Below are positions 1-10,462 of a DNA stretch of 64,000 nucleotides, in pieces (positions within the stretch are counted from its first letter, which is position 1; every line of letters starts with the position of its first letter). Source of the stretch: Undaria pinnatifida (lineage: Eukaryota > Sar > Phaeophyceae > Laminariales > Alariaceae); NCBI GenBank assembly GCA_012845835.1, contig JABAKD010000001.1, positions 14,447,382 to 14,511,381 on the forward strand, read 5' to 3'. The notes beneath the pieces were generated by a model, which searched no databases, was not told the DNA's origin, and was given only the letters and a program-made list of their open reading frames with translations. Both the position numbers and the translations under genes were made by a program.

Positions 1-135
1 CCGACCCGACCCAATTTTTTTTGAAACGTGTTGACCAGACCATACTCGACCCGACCCGACCCGTGACATTTTCAAACACAATGACCCGACCCGACCCGAC
101 CCGCGACATTTTGAACCCCCCCTGACCCGTGAAAA
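1..135. repeat. CCGAC/CCCGA short tandem repeat
   Basis: Runs of the pentamer ccgac are interrupted by copies of a short spacer ending in acattttgaac or acattttcaaac. The array is cut by the window edge. It is simple-sequence DNA and no gene was recognised in it. Confidence 0.8.
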
Positions 136-294
136 GCCCTGGTATAACCCTACCTATTACCAGGTAACCGTACCCAGTATGAAGGTGTGACGACGTTTTT
201 GTACGGGCGATCCGATTTATCCCTCAGTTACTTGACTATGCATCTACGGTCGACGTTTTTTTTTCAAATCTTCCAGCAGACGGGGAACAATAAA

Positions 295-473
295 GCTTGT
301 GCTCACCACGCTTCCACGTATTTTCATACACGTCGTGTGTCAATTTAACTCAATTGCATATTCGCCGTCCAGCGCTAGCTGGCGTGTCCTTCAGTTCCGG
401 TGGTATCGTCATTCTTTTTCATACTAGTACAGAGGCTCAGGGATCGTCAAAGACGCGTGCTACGCAACGTTAG
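295..473. repeat. dispersed repeat, copy 1
   Basis: The segment resembles 10285-10470: both have cttccacgtatttt or cttctacgtattttt, then gtgtgtcaatt or gtgcgtcaatt, then ccagcgctagctggcgt, then agacgcgtgctacg. The block ccagcgctagctgg is itself a near palindrome. In the second copy the end leads directly into inverted-repeat element A1. Here only the first bases of the element A terminus are recognisable. Confidence 0.6.
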
Positions 474-563
474 GGGCGGCACCTGATTTCATGTGCCTCT
501 TCGCTTGAGGAACTCTACACCCCATCCAATCCACGGACTTTGATACATGTTGTAAGCTACCTG
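474..563 (+). CDS. Exon 1 of the membrane-protein gene (partial view)
   Basis: The frame is open from just after TAG at 471 to a GTAAGA donor at 564 and ends in phase 0 with residues LIHVVSYL. Two acceptors are possible, giving starts at 474 or 510; the second has the better pyrimidine tract. The reading continues without a break into the exon at 713. The initiator methionine is not seen, so this is probably an internal exon. Confidence 0.45.
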
Positions 564-3500
564 GTAAGACCTATACACAACCCCGCGGCCTAGGTATCTA
601 ACGAAGACTGTTTCAACTTCCTCCTCTTCTTCCTCTTTCTCCCCATTCCCGCTTCCTCTTTTTTCCTTCCTTTTTTTTTTCTTTCTTCGTTTCCATTTAT
701 CTTCCCCTCCAGGAATATGTCGCGCACAACAGATGGACCGCCCTGCGCTCCCTCTACCCGACCAACAACCCTTGGTCGTCCCCTATTTTCCTCTACCTCA
801 ACGACCCGGTCCTCGTCGCACCCCCCAACTCCTTAGTCCCATCGTCAGCCTCAGACTCCGCGTCGGACGCGTCTCCAGACATGTCGTCTTTCTATTCTTC
901 TTTCTCCCCGGAAGGTTCGGGGAACATTCCTGGGGCTGGTGGCGGGAGTCGCAGCTACGATGGCGGCGGTGGTAATGTTGGTGGTGGTGGTGGTGGTGGA
1001 GGCGATTCTCCTCGCCCATGGCTCGTCTCTTCCTACTTGTCTCTCGGCGCGCAAGCGGTGGCGCAGCGTTACCTCTCCGTGGACTCGTGGTTGACGGGCA
1101 CAATCTCCCCACCCCCCGGGGCCGTGAGTGGACCGTCCCGGGGTAGACATGGTCAGGCTGCCGTATCTAACAGTGGTGGTGTTGGTGGTGTTGGTGCTGT
1201 TGATGCCGGTGGGGGTGTCGGTGTCGATGTTGGTGGTGGTGGTAACGTTGTTGTTGGTGGTGGTGTTGGCGGTGGTGGTGGTGGTAGTAGTGGTGGTGTT
1301 GGTGGTAGTGATGGTGGGGGTGGGGTTGGCGCCCGAGGTATCGGAGAAGCGGCAGGGGACGGCGACGTTGGGGAAGATGGACGCGTCTGCGTCAAGGATC
1401 CTGCCTCGGGCGGTTGCTTGGAGCACCGAATCGGTGGGTTTAGTGGAGACGGAGTGGGAGGAGAACCAGGAAGGAGAGATAATGGGGGGGGGGGAGAAGG
1501 AGCGAGCGGGGGGAGTCGGGGAGTTGGAGTTGGAGTAGGAGAAGCTGGAGGAGCGGGAAGAGGAGAGGGAGGAGGAGGAGGTGGAGGGGAAACGACAAGA
1601 GAAGGGGCAGAAGCAGGGGAAAGAGAAGGAACGGGAGCGGGAAAGGTGAGGGGAGACGAAGAAGTGGGAGAGGTGGTGGGAGACCAACAAAGAGAAAGAG
1701 GAGGAGCGGGGGTGCAAAGAGAAAAAGGAGAGGGAGAAGAGGCCAATGCTGACGAAGCGGCAGACCAACACGGGAACGCCTCCTCGCGCCAGCAGTGGAG
1801 TGGTTCGGACGGAGCTGGGGAGGGCGCTGGCGAGAAAAATGGGCGCATTTTCTTGGAGTTCTACGGACCTATCGTTGGCGTTTTTTCTGCTATTGGGTTT
1901 CCATCATGGCTAGCCGAGCTTGCGACTGTCGCGGCTACGCAGCTGTGTCCCCTCCTGGCGGCAGCACCTCTGCTGCGATTGAATCATTTCAAGACGGCCG
2001 ATAGCGACGGACCAGGTACTGGGTCTGAGGGTGTGCGGTGTCAGCCTGTATGGTTGCCGGGTGTACCTGGTATCGATCGCGACCAAAGCAGTGCGAGAAT
2101 TGCGGTAGTGTGAACCGTCAGTTTGTGCTCACGACTTGGGCTCAGCATCACAACTATACCCAAAGGAGTATCAATTCAGAAGGGGCGAGGGAAGAGGTGG
2201 GATAGGATTATGGAAGGTTTTGTATTGTTGCCGGTGAAGGGTTCCAGAGGGAGTTTTTGGGTGCTGTCGTTGCTTTGCTTTGCTCTGCTCTGGTTTGCTT
2301 TGCTTTGCTTTTTTGTACGAACGGAGCTGAGCTGTGTGCTTTGCTTTGCTCTATGATTGTTCTCTTGGCTTTCTGTTTACTCCGAGAACCGGGCTGAGAA
2401 CCGCGCAGAGTGCTAACCAATGACCCTCGTTCACTCTCTTCCCTCCTGTGCCAAAAAAAGACGACCTGATGTCCGTGGACTACTCTTTCGACCTGGTGAT
2501 TTATAGCATTTTCACGCTGCTGGTCACAACGGCTACGTTTTGGCGCGGTACTTGGAAGGCATTACAGAGGCGAGATCGTCGCCAAGGAATCGCAAAGGTG
2601 CTGCTGCTCTCTTCAGCGGTCCACCTGCTCAGGGAAGCTGTCATCATCAAGGTACGTCCGCCCCCCTCCCGTTCGCAAAAACGTCTTCTTTCCTCGACCC
2701 TTGCACTGCTGCGAAAATGACCCCACGCTACTTCCGAGGCTGTCCCCAAAAACGTGGTTGCAGCTTAAATTAGTTTCACAACCCTTTTTACAACTCTCCA
2801 GAGTAGCGTAGCCAACTCATGTCCACAACGAGAGTGCAGCTCTAAAGAGGTTGATTGGCGGGGTGACACCCGGCGCGGGGATGGATGGCTAGATTGCCGT
2901 TGCGTTGCGGGTTGCTGCAGTCTCACAAGGAGATAACCGCTTGTGCCGCCCATGTGGCCAATCGTATGGTGTCGGAACGGGTTATAAAACGGCATCTTAG
3001 TCGTCCGAGCGGTTTGAAGCGGTTTGAACAATGGTGTCGACGTCAACCTAACGGTTTTAAAGACGGTTTCATTGGCATTGGAACGGTTTCACGATCTGTC
3101 CTTTGGCACATTCATGGTTCACAATCACAATCGGTTTCTTGGCAAATAAGCGGTTTCAACAACGTTTTCATCGTCAACTGAACGGTTTCGAAATCGATTT
3201 CGTTGGCAAACGAGAGTTTTCGAAACCGGTTTCATTGGCGCATGAAGAGTTTCGAAACCGGTTTCATTGTCAATCGATTGTTTTCGAAAACGGTTTAATC
3301 GGCAACCGAACGACGTCAGTCACGGCTTCGTCGGCAACCGAACGGCTTAAACATCGGTTTTATTGGAAAATGGAAGGCTTCAAAGTCGATTACATCATTG
3401 GCAAGTCAACGTTTTCATAGTCGCAATTTCATTGACACATCAACGGTTTCAAACTTGGTTCCGTTGTTTTGTTGGCAACCGAAAACGCGGTTTCTGTGAA

Positions 3501-6500
3501 GGTTTCGTTGACAACGGGACTGTCCAAAATCGGTTTAATGAGCAAACGAGCGGGTTGTCAATCGGTTTCATGGCTCATTGATGAATGAACGATTTCAAAA
3601 TCTGTTTCATTGGCTTCTATTAATAAGACGGTTTCAACGGCAACCCGACGGTTTCAAATATGGAAGTAATTGGTTAAAACCGGTTTCACTGACAAACGAA
3701 CTTTTGAAAATCGTTTTAATTTGGTTCAAGTAGCAAACGGTCGGTTTCAAAATCGGTTTCTGTGGCAACCGAACGTTTCAAAGACGGTTTCATTGACAAC
3801 CGATCAGCTTCGAACACGGGGGTTCATTGGCAACCAAGCGGTTTGATGAACGGTTTGTAGGCATTCGAACCGTATCGAAATTGGTGTCAACAGCAACCAT
3901 ACGGTTTCGGAGTCGGTTCAGATAGCAAGCGAATGGTTTCGAAATCGGTTTGGTTGGGAACCGAGCAGTTCCAAAGTCTTGTTTTGTTGATAAGTGGTTT
4001 GAATGGCAACCAAACGTGTTCAAAATCAGTTTCATTGGCAACGGAATGATTTTAAAGACGGTTGAACTGACAATCGAGCGGTTTCGAAATCGGTTTCGTT
4101 AGCAAATTGACGGTTTCAAATACGGTAAACCGCATCCAAACCGCGACCAAACAGTTTCATTGGCATAAGAATTGTTTCAAAAATCGGTATCATCGGCTCT
4201 TTCAAGACTTTGAAAGCGGTTCCATTGGCAAACAAGCGGTTTCAAATCAGTTTCATTAGCAAATTAACGGTTGTTTGGAATCGGCTTCATTGACAACCAA
4301 ATGGTTTCAAGACAGCGCCAATGGCAACTGTCAACCGAACGGCTTTAAGAACACGGTTTAATCTGCTCCTGTGCGATACTGACGGCAGAGAGAGGTCGGA
4401 AATGCGCAGTTTTTCTTGTAACGTGTGTCCCACTTCCCTAGTCGTTTTTTTCTTTTCTGTCTTGTGAACCCATGACTGGTGTGAGAAGATTTATGGATAT
4501 AATGTACAGGTGCTGTTCTTGTTGACCAAACACGTTTAGTTTCACTCCATGTTGCAGTGGCGTTCAAGGTACCAGCTGCCCGGACAATTTCGAAAACGGC
4601 GTGAATGAAAATCGAACGGTTTATAAAACAGTTTCGTTTTGCGTCGGCGCAAATGCTGACAGCAGGCGGAGATCAGTGAGACGTAGTTATATTTTGTAAC
4701 ATGGTGTCCAATTTCCCTCCCCCGCCTCGCTTTGGTCGCATTTAATTTTGTCTTTGCATACATTTTGCAGGCGTCGGATTATACACTGATGTGCATTGTA
4801 ATACGTACGGCTGCTGTTTCCGTTGATAGAACAGTGTTTTTTCCCCTTACGGGCTGCATTGACATTCACAGTAACTACGGTCTAATCGTTTTCAAAGGCG
4901 GCGTGAACGGCAACCGAGCGGTTACGACAGTGTTTTTGGTTTGCGCCGGTGCAATACTGGCGGCAGAGAGATCGGTAAGGATCAGCTTGTTTTTCGTAAC
5001 ATGGTGTCCCCTTTCCTGGCTTCTCCCTCCTTGACTTGATCGCACTTTGTTTTGTCTCTGCACACCCCTTGCTGGCATCCAAATATGCAATGGTATATCT
5101 ACAGGTGCTGTTCCCGTTGATCGAGCACGTGGTGTTTCGCTATGTGCTTCAGTGGCACTCGAGGTACCTGCTGTCGTGGGCAGTTCTTTCCTTCCGCATC
5201 GCCATCATGCGTGGGTGAGTGTTTGTAGAAGTACCTCAATAGGCTTCAGTTATGAGATGGATTTCAGCTGTCTGTAACAAGAGTCTGTCGCGACGGGTTG
5301 ATATCAAGCGGGTTAGGGGGGGGTGGTGGGAATTTCTGTACGTTACGTCTGCCTTTATGCCCTGTTCGTGCAGGTTTTGCGACTAGGCTTTCGGGAAAGG
5401 ATACCGTCTGGGTTTGATGTGAAGTTTTTTTTTGGGCGGGTTTGTGGGTTGATCGTGACGCGGTGTTGATTGGGGTGTGCTGTGTGTGTCATCACGTAGC
5501 TTTCGCGCGGTTGCGGGGCGTCTTTCTGTATAGTGGAGTTTGGTGGGCTCGTACGATACATACTGTGGCTGTTCGTGCGGCTGCCGGGGTTCGTAAAGAC
5601 TCCGCGTTTTTGCGATTGTGTGAGTTTGTCTAGAGTCGCATTGATGAGGCGATTGACGAGGCGATGTCGGTCACCTTGCCAGAGTGAGGTTATACACCAA
5701 CACGCCCATGATGCTGGTGTGTTAAGACTACAATGACACGACATTGGTGTGCTTGGGTTGTCGCGGAACGAGCATCCATACCCTCGGGTGAGCGACAACG
5801 GAATTAACGGGCTCTCTCCCAACCCTTGCCCCCGCCCCCCCCTTCCCCTGGTCTCACGGCCGGCGGTTTGGTGATATTTAGGTTGGCGGTGCTGCGTGTG
5901 GTCTTGCTCGTGCTCACCCTGGTGTTGCCTCGTGGCATGCTTCACGCGCTGGAAACCTTCTGGTGCCACCTCTTCACGTATCTCCTCCTTGGGACACGTT
6001 TTTTCAACACGTTTTTCGTCGGTAAGTGGCGAAAATTCTGGACTTTGAAAGGTTAATGTCATCCCCTTCACCGTCCGTGCGGAATCCCGCCCCCCCCCCC
6101 CCCCCCCCCCCTCCTGCTACGTCCCGGCAGTTCAGGAATGTGATGGTCTAAGGTCATACGGCTTCGGCTATGCATGAGATGAGTACACCCACACGCCCCC
6201 CCTCCCAAACCTGCGCCCAGCGCTTACCCGATGGACGATCCATTTGCTCTCCGTCGATTGGATCGACGTCTGCCTCTTGTCCCCCCCGCGCCATCGGGCG
6301 CTGGCGAAGATACAGAGGGATACGTAACAGCAGACGAATCCCCCTCCTTCCAGTTCGTTCATATCGCGCTGGCGAAATAATGGAGTGATGCTTGTCAGCG
6401 GATGGAATCCCCCCCCCCCCTCCCCCAACCTCGTGAAACAGAACAGACCACGCGGTATGTAGCGTGACGGTCCTGCTGGCACCTTCTGTTGCCAGGATCT

Positions 6501-8617
6501 TCGTTACCATAGTGCGGGGTTGTTGTTGTTGTTGTCACATTAACTCGCGTAATTAAGTCCGTGGTCACAGGACAGGCTCCAGTTGGGGGGAGAGGTTGTG
6601 TCGTCCATCTCGTGCTGATGACGTACACATATGTACAATTGTCCACTGCCTCGGAGACAGCACCATTTTCCTTGACAAACAATATGGCGAGCTACAATCA
6701 GGGCAAACCTCCTGTCTGTCGTCTTTGCCCTGCGTATCACTTCCTGACGATGCACTTGGACTACCGTATTTCCTTCTATGATACCAGGTACGTACCAACG
6801 ACCGCCTGTGTAGTATCCATACCCTACTTTACGGCCTGCTGGTGCAATGTTAGTTATGTACGGCGGGGGGCTGCCGATAGTGCTGGTGTGTGCCAGCCCA
6901 ATATACCGGCACCATTCAGAGCGCCGGCACTACACTTGCGTATGACATAGAGGGGTACTATGAGAGTTCCAATGGCGCCAAATGATTTGAACAGCCAAAC
7001 GTTTCTTGACCTTGTGATAGTCTGATCTATGGGTTGAGCTCCTCAATCTATCAATCGTTCATCTATGGGTTAGTAGCGTCATTTCAAGATTATTTTTTTG
7101 TTTCCCCAGCGCGCATCATTGTAAGTTGGGTTGCGCGAAATCGTGTCTCCAAAGTCATGTTCCTGGTGATGATGGTGATGTTGAGATATTGAGCTCCTCA
7201 TCTTGGGAGCTCAGAAAATTCTTAGAATCTGCTGTACCTCTACCGTGGGATGACTCGGCACTGCTAGGCTATTAGGAGCACTGGGGCTATCCAACCGGCA
7301 CAATTGGGAGCGCCCCACTGTACATCGCCACATCAGTATGGACATACGCGGAGCCGGCGGCGGGCACCAGCCCGCCACAGCGAAGCCCACACCTGTACTG
7401 GGGTAATACTTAACGTAACAGCAGACCGACCCTTGCCTCGTAAATGTTACATCTCATCAGGTGACGCGGCAGGGCGAAGGCGACGCAATGCGCGCGATGC
7501 CCGCCGCTGGGCGCGCGCTATTCGAGATGCGCGCGCCGGAGCTCAAGCGGCTATGGCGGAGCTTGGCGGCGATCCGGCCCCCCACCCGCCCCCGCAAGTC
7601 GCTGCCGCTGCTGCTGCCGCTGTCGGTGGTGAAGATGGTAATGATGCGGCCGCCAACGTTAACGAAGTCGCGAATGCGGCGGCGGCGCTCGGAGAAGCGT
7701 TTGGAGATGTTGCGGTGGCGGCCGCTGCCGCTGCAGCTGCTGCTGCCGCTGCCGCAGCTGCTCGTAGGGGCGACGACGTCAACCACGGCGCAAACGCTAA
7801 TATTAATGGTAACGGTAATGCTAACGCTAACGCTAACGGCAATGCTAACGTTGACGCCATCGCTGACGCCAACGCCAATGCGAACGCTAATGCTAACGCT
7901 AACGCTGACGCTAATGCTAACGCTAACGCTGACGCTAATGCTAACGCTGACGCTAATGCCGATGCCAACGCCGCTCTTGACGCGCCGCAAGATATTGCTG
8001 GAGAGGGGGGCGACAACGCCGCGGGTCTCGCGAACGTGGGCGGGGCAGCAGCCAGACCTCCAAATGATGGCGGGATTCAAGGGCGCTTGCCGGCGGCGGA
8101 CGCCGCGGGTCAACAGCAAGCGGGCGCTGTGGAAGGGGGTGCGGACCTGGCGCCCAGAGGTGGTCGGCGGAGGTGGGCGTTGCTGGAGAGGCTCTTTCGG
8201 GAGAGGGGGCAGAGGCCGCCGGTAGGAGCTGCTGCTGCGGCGGCTGCGGCCGCGGCCGCGGCTGTTGGAGTAGACCGCGCGGCGAGAGCGTTGCGTCGCG
8301 GTCATGGTCGCGGTGACGGTGGCGGCGGCGGTGGCGCGGGTGAGGTGTTGGACGCTCCTTTCGGTGTCGCTGGCGCTGCCGCCGCCGCTGCCGGGCAAAG
8401 AGGCGGCGGGCTTCGCGTGGGTGGTGGCCGAGGGCGGAGGCATGCAGGCTTTGCAGGAGATGGCGATCGTGTTGTGGCGGCGGGGGGGCGGGAAGCGCTT
8501 CTTTTAGCCCTAGCCGCTGTTGGAGATGACGGGGGCCGGGCGGGGGAGCGCAGGGGGGCGGGGAGGAACGAGGGAGCTGTCAGGGTTGGTGGGGCGGAAG
8601 TGGAGGGTGTCGAGTAA
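474..8617 (+). CDS. Six-exon gene for an unrecognised multi-pass membrane protein
   Basis: Proposed exons are 474 (or 510)-563, 713-2015, 2461-2651, 5105-5214, 5882-6021 and 7461-8617. All donors begin GT (GTAAGA, GTACTG, GTACGT, GTGAGT, GTAAGT), all acceptors end AG, and the phases agree at every junction. Exons two to six sum to 967 codons including a TAA stop. The product starts with a soluble stretch rich in Pro, Tyr and Asn, then a Gly-rich and a Glu/Gly-rich low-complexity region, then four or five hydrophobic segments encoded by exons three to five, then a tail of poly-Ala and Ala-Asn/Ala-Asp repeats. The string WRGTW follows the first clear membrane segment. I do not recognise the family; a distant likeness to Fuseless-type membrane proteins is only an impression. 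The start codon is not identified and may lie left of the window. The 6022-7460 intron could hide one more exon (a possible one is 6661-6787). Confidence 0.6.
620..712 (+). other. Long pyrimidine tract and splice acceptor
   Basis: About 90 bases are almost wholly C and T and end in ccctccag. This is a very strong 3' splice-site signal for the exon beginning at 713. The intron is about 149 bp if its donor is at 564. Confidence 0.6.
713..2015 (+). CDS. Exon 2: N-terminal and low-complexity half
   Basis: The frame is open from the acceptor at 712, well upstream of the ATG at 881, and that upstream part reads like ordinary protein (for example SLYPTNNPWSSPIFLYLNDP). The ATG at 881 is therefore probably not the start. 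From about 960 to 1330 GGT/GGC codons give poly-Gly; from about 1450 to 1790 the sequence is purine-rich and encodes Gly/Glu/Arg. From about 1835 the residues become hydrophobic again (IFLEFYGPIVGVFSAIGF). The exon ends at a CAG|GTACTG donor in phase 1. The opposite strand is also open but encodes only Ser/Pro/Thr low complexity. Confidence 0.55.
2270..2352. repeat. TTTGC/TTTGCTC microsatellite in an intron
   Basis: Repeats of tgctttgc, tgctctgc and tggtttgc lie in the intron between exons 2 and 3. Short open frames here are products of the repeat. Confidence 0.7.
2461..2651 (+). CDS. Exon 3: first clear transmembrane segment and WRGTW motif
   Basis: A pyrimidine-rich acceptor ends in aaaaaaag at 2460 and a strong donor GTACGT starts at 2652. 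The exon is 191 bp, starts by completing a phase 1 codon and ends in phase 0. The residues are hydrophobic (DLVIYSIFTLLVTTATF), then WRGTW, a basic loop (RRDRRQ), and a second apolar stretch (KVLLLSSAVHLL). This composition suits two membrane helices linked by a cytosolic loop. Confidence 0.6.
2985..4345. repeat. Degenerate CGGTTTC-rich minisatellite
   Basis: A unit of about 40 bp is repeated some 30 times with heavy divergence. Its core reads cggtttcattggcaac then cgaacggtttcaaaat. It sits wholly inside intron 3 of the membrane-protein gene. Short frames across it read FHWQ- or NRFH-like strings that simply reflect the repeat. Confidence 0.85.
4510..4600 (+). pseudogene. Decayed copy 1 of exon 4
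   Basis: It keeps the acceptor atgtacag and the opening codons for VLF, and later LQW-RSRYQL matches LQWHSRYLL of the intact exon. A TAG stop falls at the tenth codon, and the normal donor is not evident. Inclusion in an mRNA would truncate the protein. Confidence 0.65.
4811..4890 (+). pseudogene. Decayed copy 2 of exon 4
   Basis: The reading LLFPLIEQ matches VLFPLIEH of the intact exon, but the acceptor has changed from AG to GG. The rest has drifted, and a stop follows after about 24 codons. A separate good acceptor (attttgcag at about 4773) lies upstream and might still attract splicing. Confidence 0.6.
5105..5214 (+). CDS. Exon 4: membrane segment (intact copy of the triplicated exon)
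   Basis: The acceptor is atctacag and the donor GTGAGT starts at 5215. The 110 bp exon starts in phase 0, in agreement with exon 3, and ends in phase 2, in agreement with exon 5. Residues include VLFPLIEHVVFRYVLQW followed by RYLLSWAVLSFRIAIM, which suits a membrane or membrane-edge helix. It is the only one of three copies with usable splice sites and no stop. Confidence 0.65.
5882..6021 (+). CDS. Exon 5: two transmembrane segments
   Basis: The acceptor is gatatttag and the donor is a strong GTAAGT at 6022. The 140 bp exon completes the phase 2 codon of exon 4 as glycine and ends in phase 1. Residues LAVLRVVLLVLTLVLP form a clear membrane helix, and TFWCHLFTYLLLGTRFF a second. It joins in frame to the exon at 7461. 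Confidence 0.65.
6022..7460. other. Intron 5, with poly-C and a possible extra exon
   Basis: The interval holds two C homopolymers (about 6088-6112 and 6409-6425), a possible exon 6661-6787 (phase 1 in, GTACGT donor at 6788), and one end of a family B inverted-repeat element at about 7229-7257. The possible exon ends in phase 2, which does not fit the next exon, so I left it out of the main model. Confidence 0.4.
7461..8617 (+). CDS. Exon 6: Arg-rich then Ala/Asn/Asp-repeat C-terminal tail
   Basis: The acceptor tctcatcag at 7460 leads into a frame that accepts exon 5 in phase 1 (codon GGT). The first residues are basic (RRRRNARDARRWARAIRDA). Poly-Ala blocks of 7 to 15 residues follow, then about 60 residues of alternating Ala-Asn and Ala-Asp, then Gly/Arg-rich sequence to a TAA at 8615. 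Reading is open for 385 codons. The same DNA is open in two other frames because of the repeats; this frame is preferred for its phase match. Confidence 0.5.
7797..7976. repeat. GCTAAC/GCTGAC hexamer repeat within exon 6
   Basis: About 30 copies of gctaac, gctaat, gctgac or gccaat encode Ala-Asn and Ala-Asp dipeptides. Synonymous changes between copies (aac/aat, gct/gcc) are common while the dipeptide is kept. That suggests selection on the protein rather than recent slippage only. Confidence 0.75.
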
Positions 8618-9590
8618 CCCGATGTTTGATGGGGGTGGGAGCCCGCGGCGGTAAAAAAGTCGTAACGGGACGTTTGTGGCCTTTTTTTTTTTCCCTGTAT
8701 CTATGGACGTCAACGGAAGAAAGAGAGCCTTTTTGTTCGGTTTATCTGCTCTCCCTCGTTCTTTTTTTTTTGTTACGGGAGCGAAAGCTTGGCCGCTCTT
8801 GTGACGCCTCCTGTTTGTGTTGGCCTTTGACACATGAAGGTGTGTGAAGAACGCCCCTTGTAAATGGAATGGCGAGAAAGATACATTAGCTGCTTAAAGC
8901 GCTTGCCTTTTTTTTGTTCGGATGCTGTTAGTTGTGCTTGGCCTCTTCCCGTTTTTTTTTTACCGCCTTCGGAGACTGGGAGAGAGCGAGGGGGCGGGCT
9001 GCTGTGTATTTCCGAGGAAGACAACAAGGTGGCACCTGCGTGTCCAATCCATATACAAGAGTACACGCACAAGGTGTGCCGGAGTCCGCCTCGCAAGCGG
9101 TTCGAGGTATGCTGCAGCTCACCCTTCATGCGACTCGCCGAACGCCTTACGGCGCTTCGTGCTTGGTGCTATGTTTTTCTACGTGGTGGGCGAAAATTGG
9201 CGGTGCTCCGTCCCGGCACTGTGGAGATGAGAGGGTCCACGGCCCTACGGACCACGCCCATGTAATCCACGACGATTGTCCTCTTCCCTTCCCCCTCAAT
9301 CGCATCACGCGGGGAGGTAAAAGAGAGGGGCGTGCTCATCAGTTGCCTCATTCGTTTTGACGATTGAACACGTGTCCGTTTTGAGACGGACCCGATGGGT
9401 ATGATCGCGTCGGGGCTGGGGCTAGATTTTTTTTTCGAGAGCTGGGTCGTGAAGGATTGGAATTGTTGGATCAAACCTTTTGGGCTGTTATTCTCTGCAA
9501 CAATAGTACGTGTATGCGGGTGTTTTTGGCGGTTGAGATTTGTGCGTGGTTTTTGATGGAATCTATCAGGTGTGTTAGCCGGCGTAGTTA
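8618..9590. other. Intergenic, no supported gene
   Basis: The stretch holds several T homopolymers (8683, 8762, 8908, 8950) and short overlapping open frames on both strands. None has a recognised motif or consistent splice sites. The 3' end of the membrane-protein transcript probably lies in the first part. Confidence 0.4.
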
Positions 9591-10284
9591 ATAAGAAAGC
9601 CGCTGCTGTTATGGACGCGGTGCCGCAGGCGGTGCTGTGGATTTTGTTGGTTCGACGCGGAGTAAACGCGACGTTTGTCATGCGAGGTTGTTTGTTGTTT
9701 TGCGTTGCACCTGTCATTGATCCTAACGAAGGCACCAGAGAGAACGCGCTTGACTTGTTGAGGGCGCCCTTGCCGTTATGCGATGCACCTACCATCAATG
9801 CTGACGAAGGCTCCAGAGATAGGGCACTCTGGTGCGAGGGCTTCTTGTGCTGCGACGCACCCATATATGTACCAGCAGACACTGCTAACGAACCGTAAAA
9901 GTATGCTGGCGTGGATTTAGTTCGTGTGATGCGGAGTAAACGCGGCGCGTGGCTCGGGGGGTGCTGATCGCATTGCAATGTACCTGTATGTCGTTGGACG
10001 ACGCTATTCTAGCGAACGCACTCGAGGGAAGGCTGGAAGGGGGCTTTGTTCGCCTTGCGATTCGCCCACCATCGGACAATGCTAACATCAAAGCACTAGA
10101 GATAAGGGGGCAAAGTGTGGATTCCGTGCACCGCCACACGGAATCCAAGCGGTGCTTAGCTTCGGGGGTGCATATCGCGGTGCGATGCATCTTGCAGTCT
10201 ATACCATCAGACAATGCTCACGAATCACGGAGAAGGGGGAAACACGTTTTGTTTTTCATCCTCCGGCGGATGGGGCAAACTAAA

Positions 10285-10462
10285 GCTTAAGCGCACCCCA
10301 CTTCTACGTATTTTTATGAGTGTGGTGCGTCAATTTTACTCAATTCGCAATCCAGCGCTAGCTGGCGTATGCTTCAGTTCCCGTGGTAGCGACAGCTCGA
10401 GCTGTCCCTACCGGCGGTCGTCGTTACTACAGCCGAGCAAGCTGCTGCTGTATACGGAGATA
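10285..10462. repeat. dispersed repeat, copy 2
   Basis: The segment matches 295-473, sharing the ccagcgctagctgg near palindrome and a following cttcagttcc. It runs straight into element A1. Confidence 0.6.

Larger units (their letters stand above)
2652..5104. other. Intron 3 filled by minisatellite and tandem units
   Basis: The 2.45 kb intron holds unique-looking sequence to about 2985, a degenerate minisatellite to about 4340, and then three tandem versions of a unit that ends in exon 4. Apart from decayed exon copies there is no persuasive coding sequence. Confidence 0.55.
4345..5215. repeat. Three tandem ~295-301 bp units ending in exon 4
   Basis: Units lie at about 4345-4630, 4631-4925 and 4926-5215. 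Each has the segment gatactgacggcagagaga (or a diverged form), a stretch resembling taacatggtgtccc, a pyrimidine-rich tract, and a copy of exon 4. Exon positions 4510, 4811 and 5105 are spaced 301 and 294 bp. Remnants of the minisatellite lie between the units, so the duplication included the edge of the minisatellite. Confidence 0.75.

Noticed and set aside
798-1848. Long - strand open frames opposite exon 2
   Set aside because: They encode Ser/Thr/Pro low complexity and arise from GGT and purine-rich repeats on the + strand. The + frame alone continues into protein-like flanks and matched splice sites.
6661-6848. Extra exon 6661-6787 plus a 35 bp micro-exon 6814-6848
   Set aside because: The phases can be made to fit, but the intron between them would be only 26 bp. 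Joining 6021 directly to 7461 is simpler and also in phase.
7457-8443. 328-residue - frame and 254-residue + frame over exon 6
   Set aside because: Both are shadows of the GCTAAC repeat (Ser-Val and Leu-Thr strings) and have no phase-matched partner exons.
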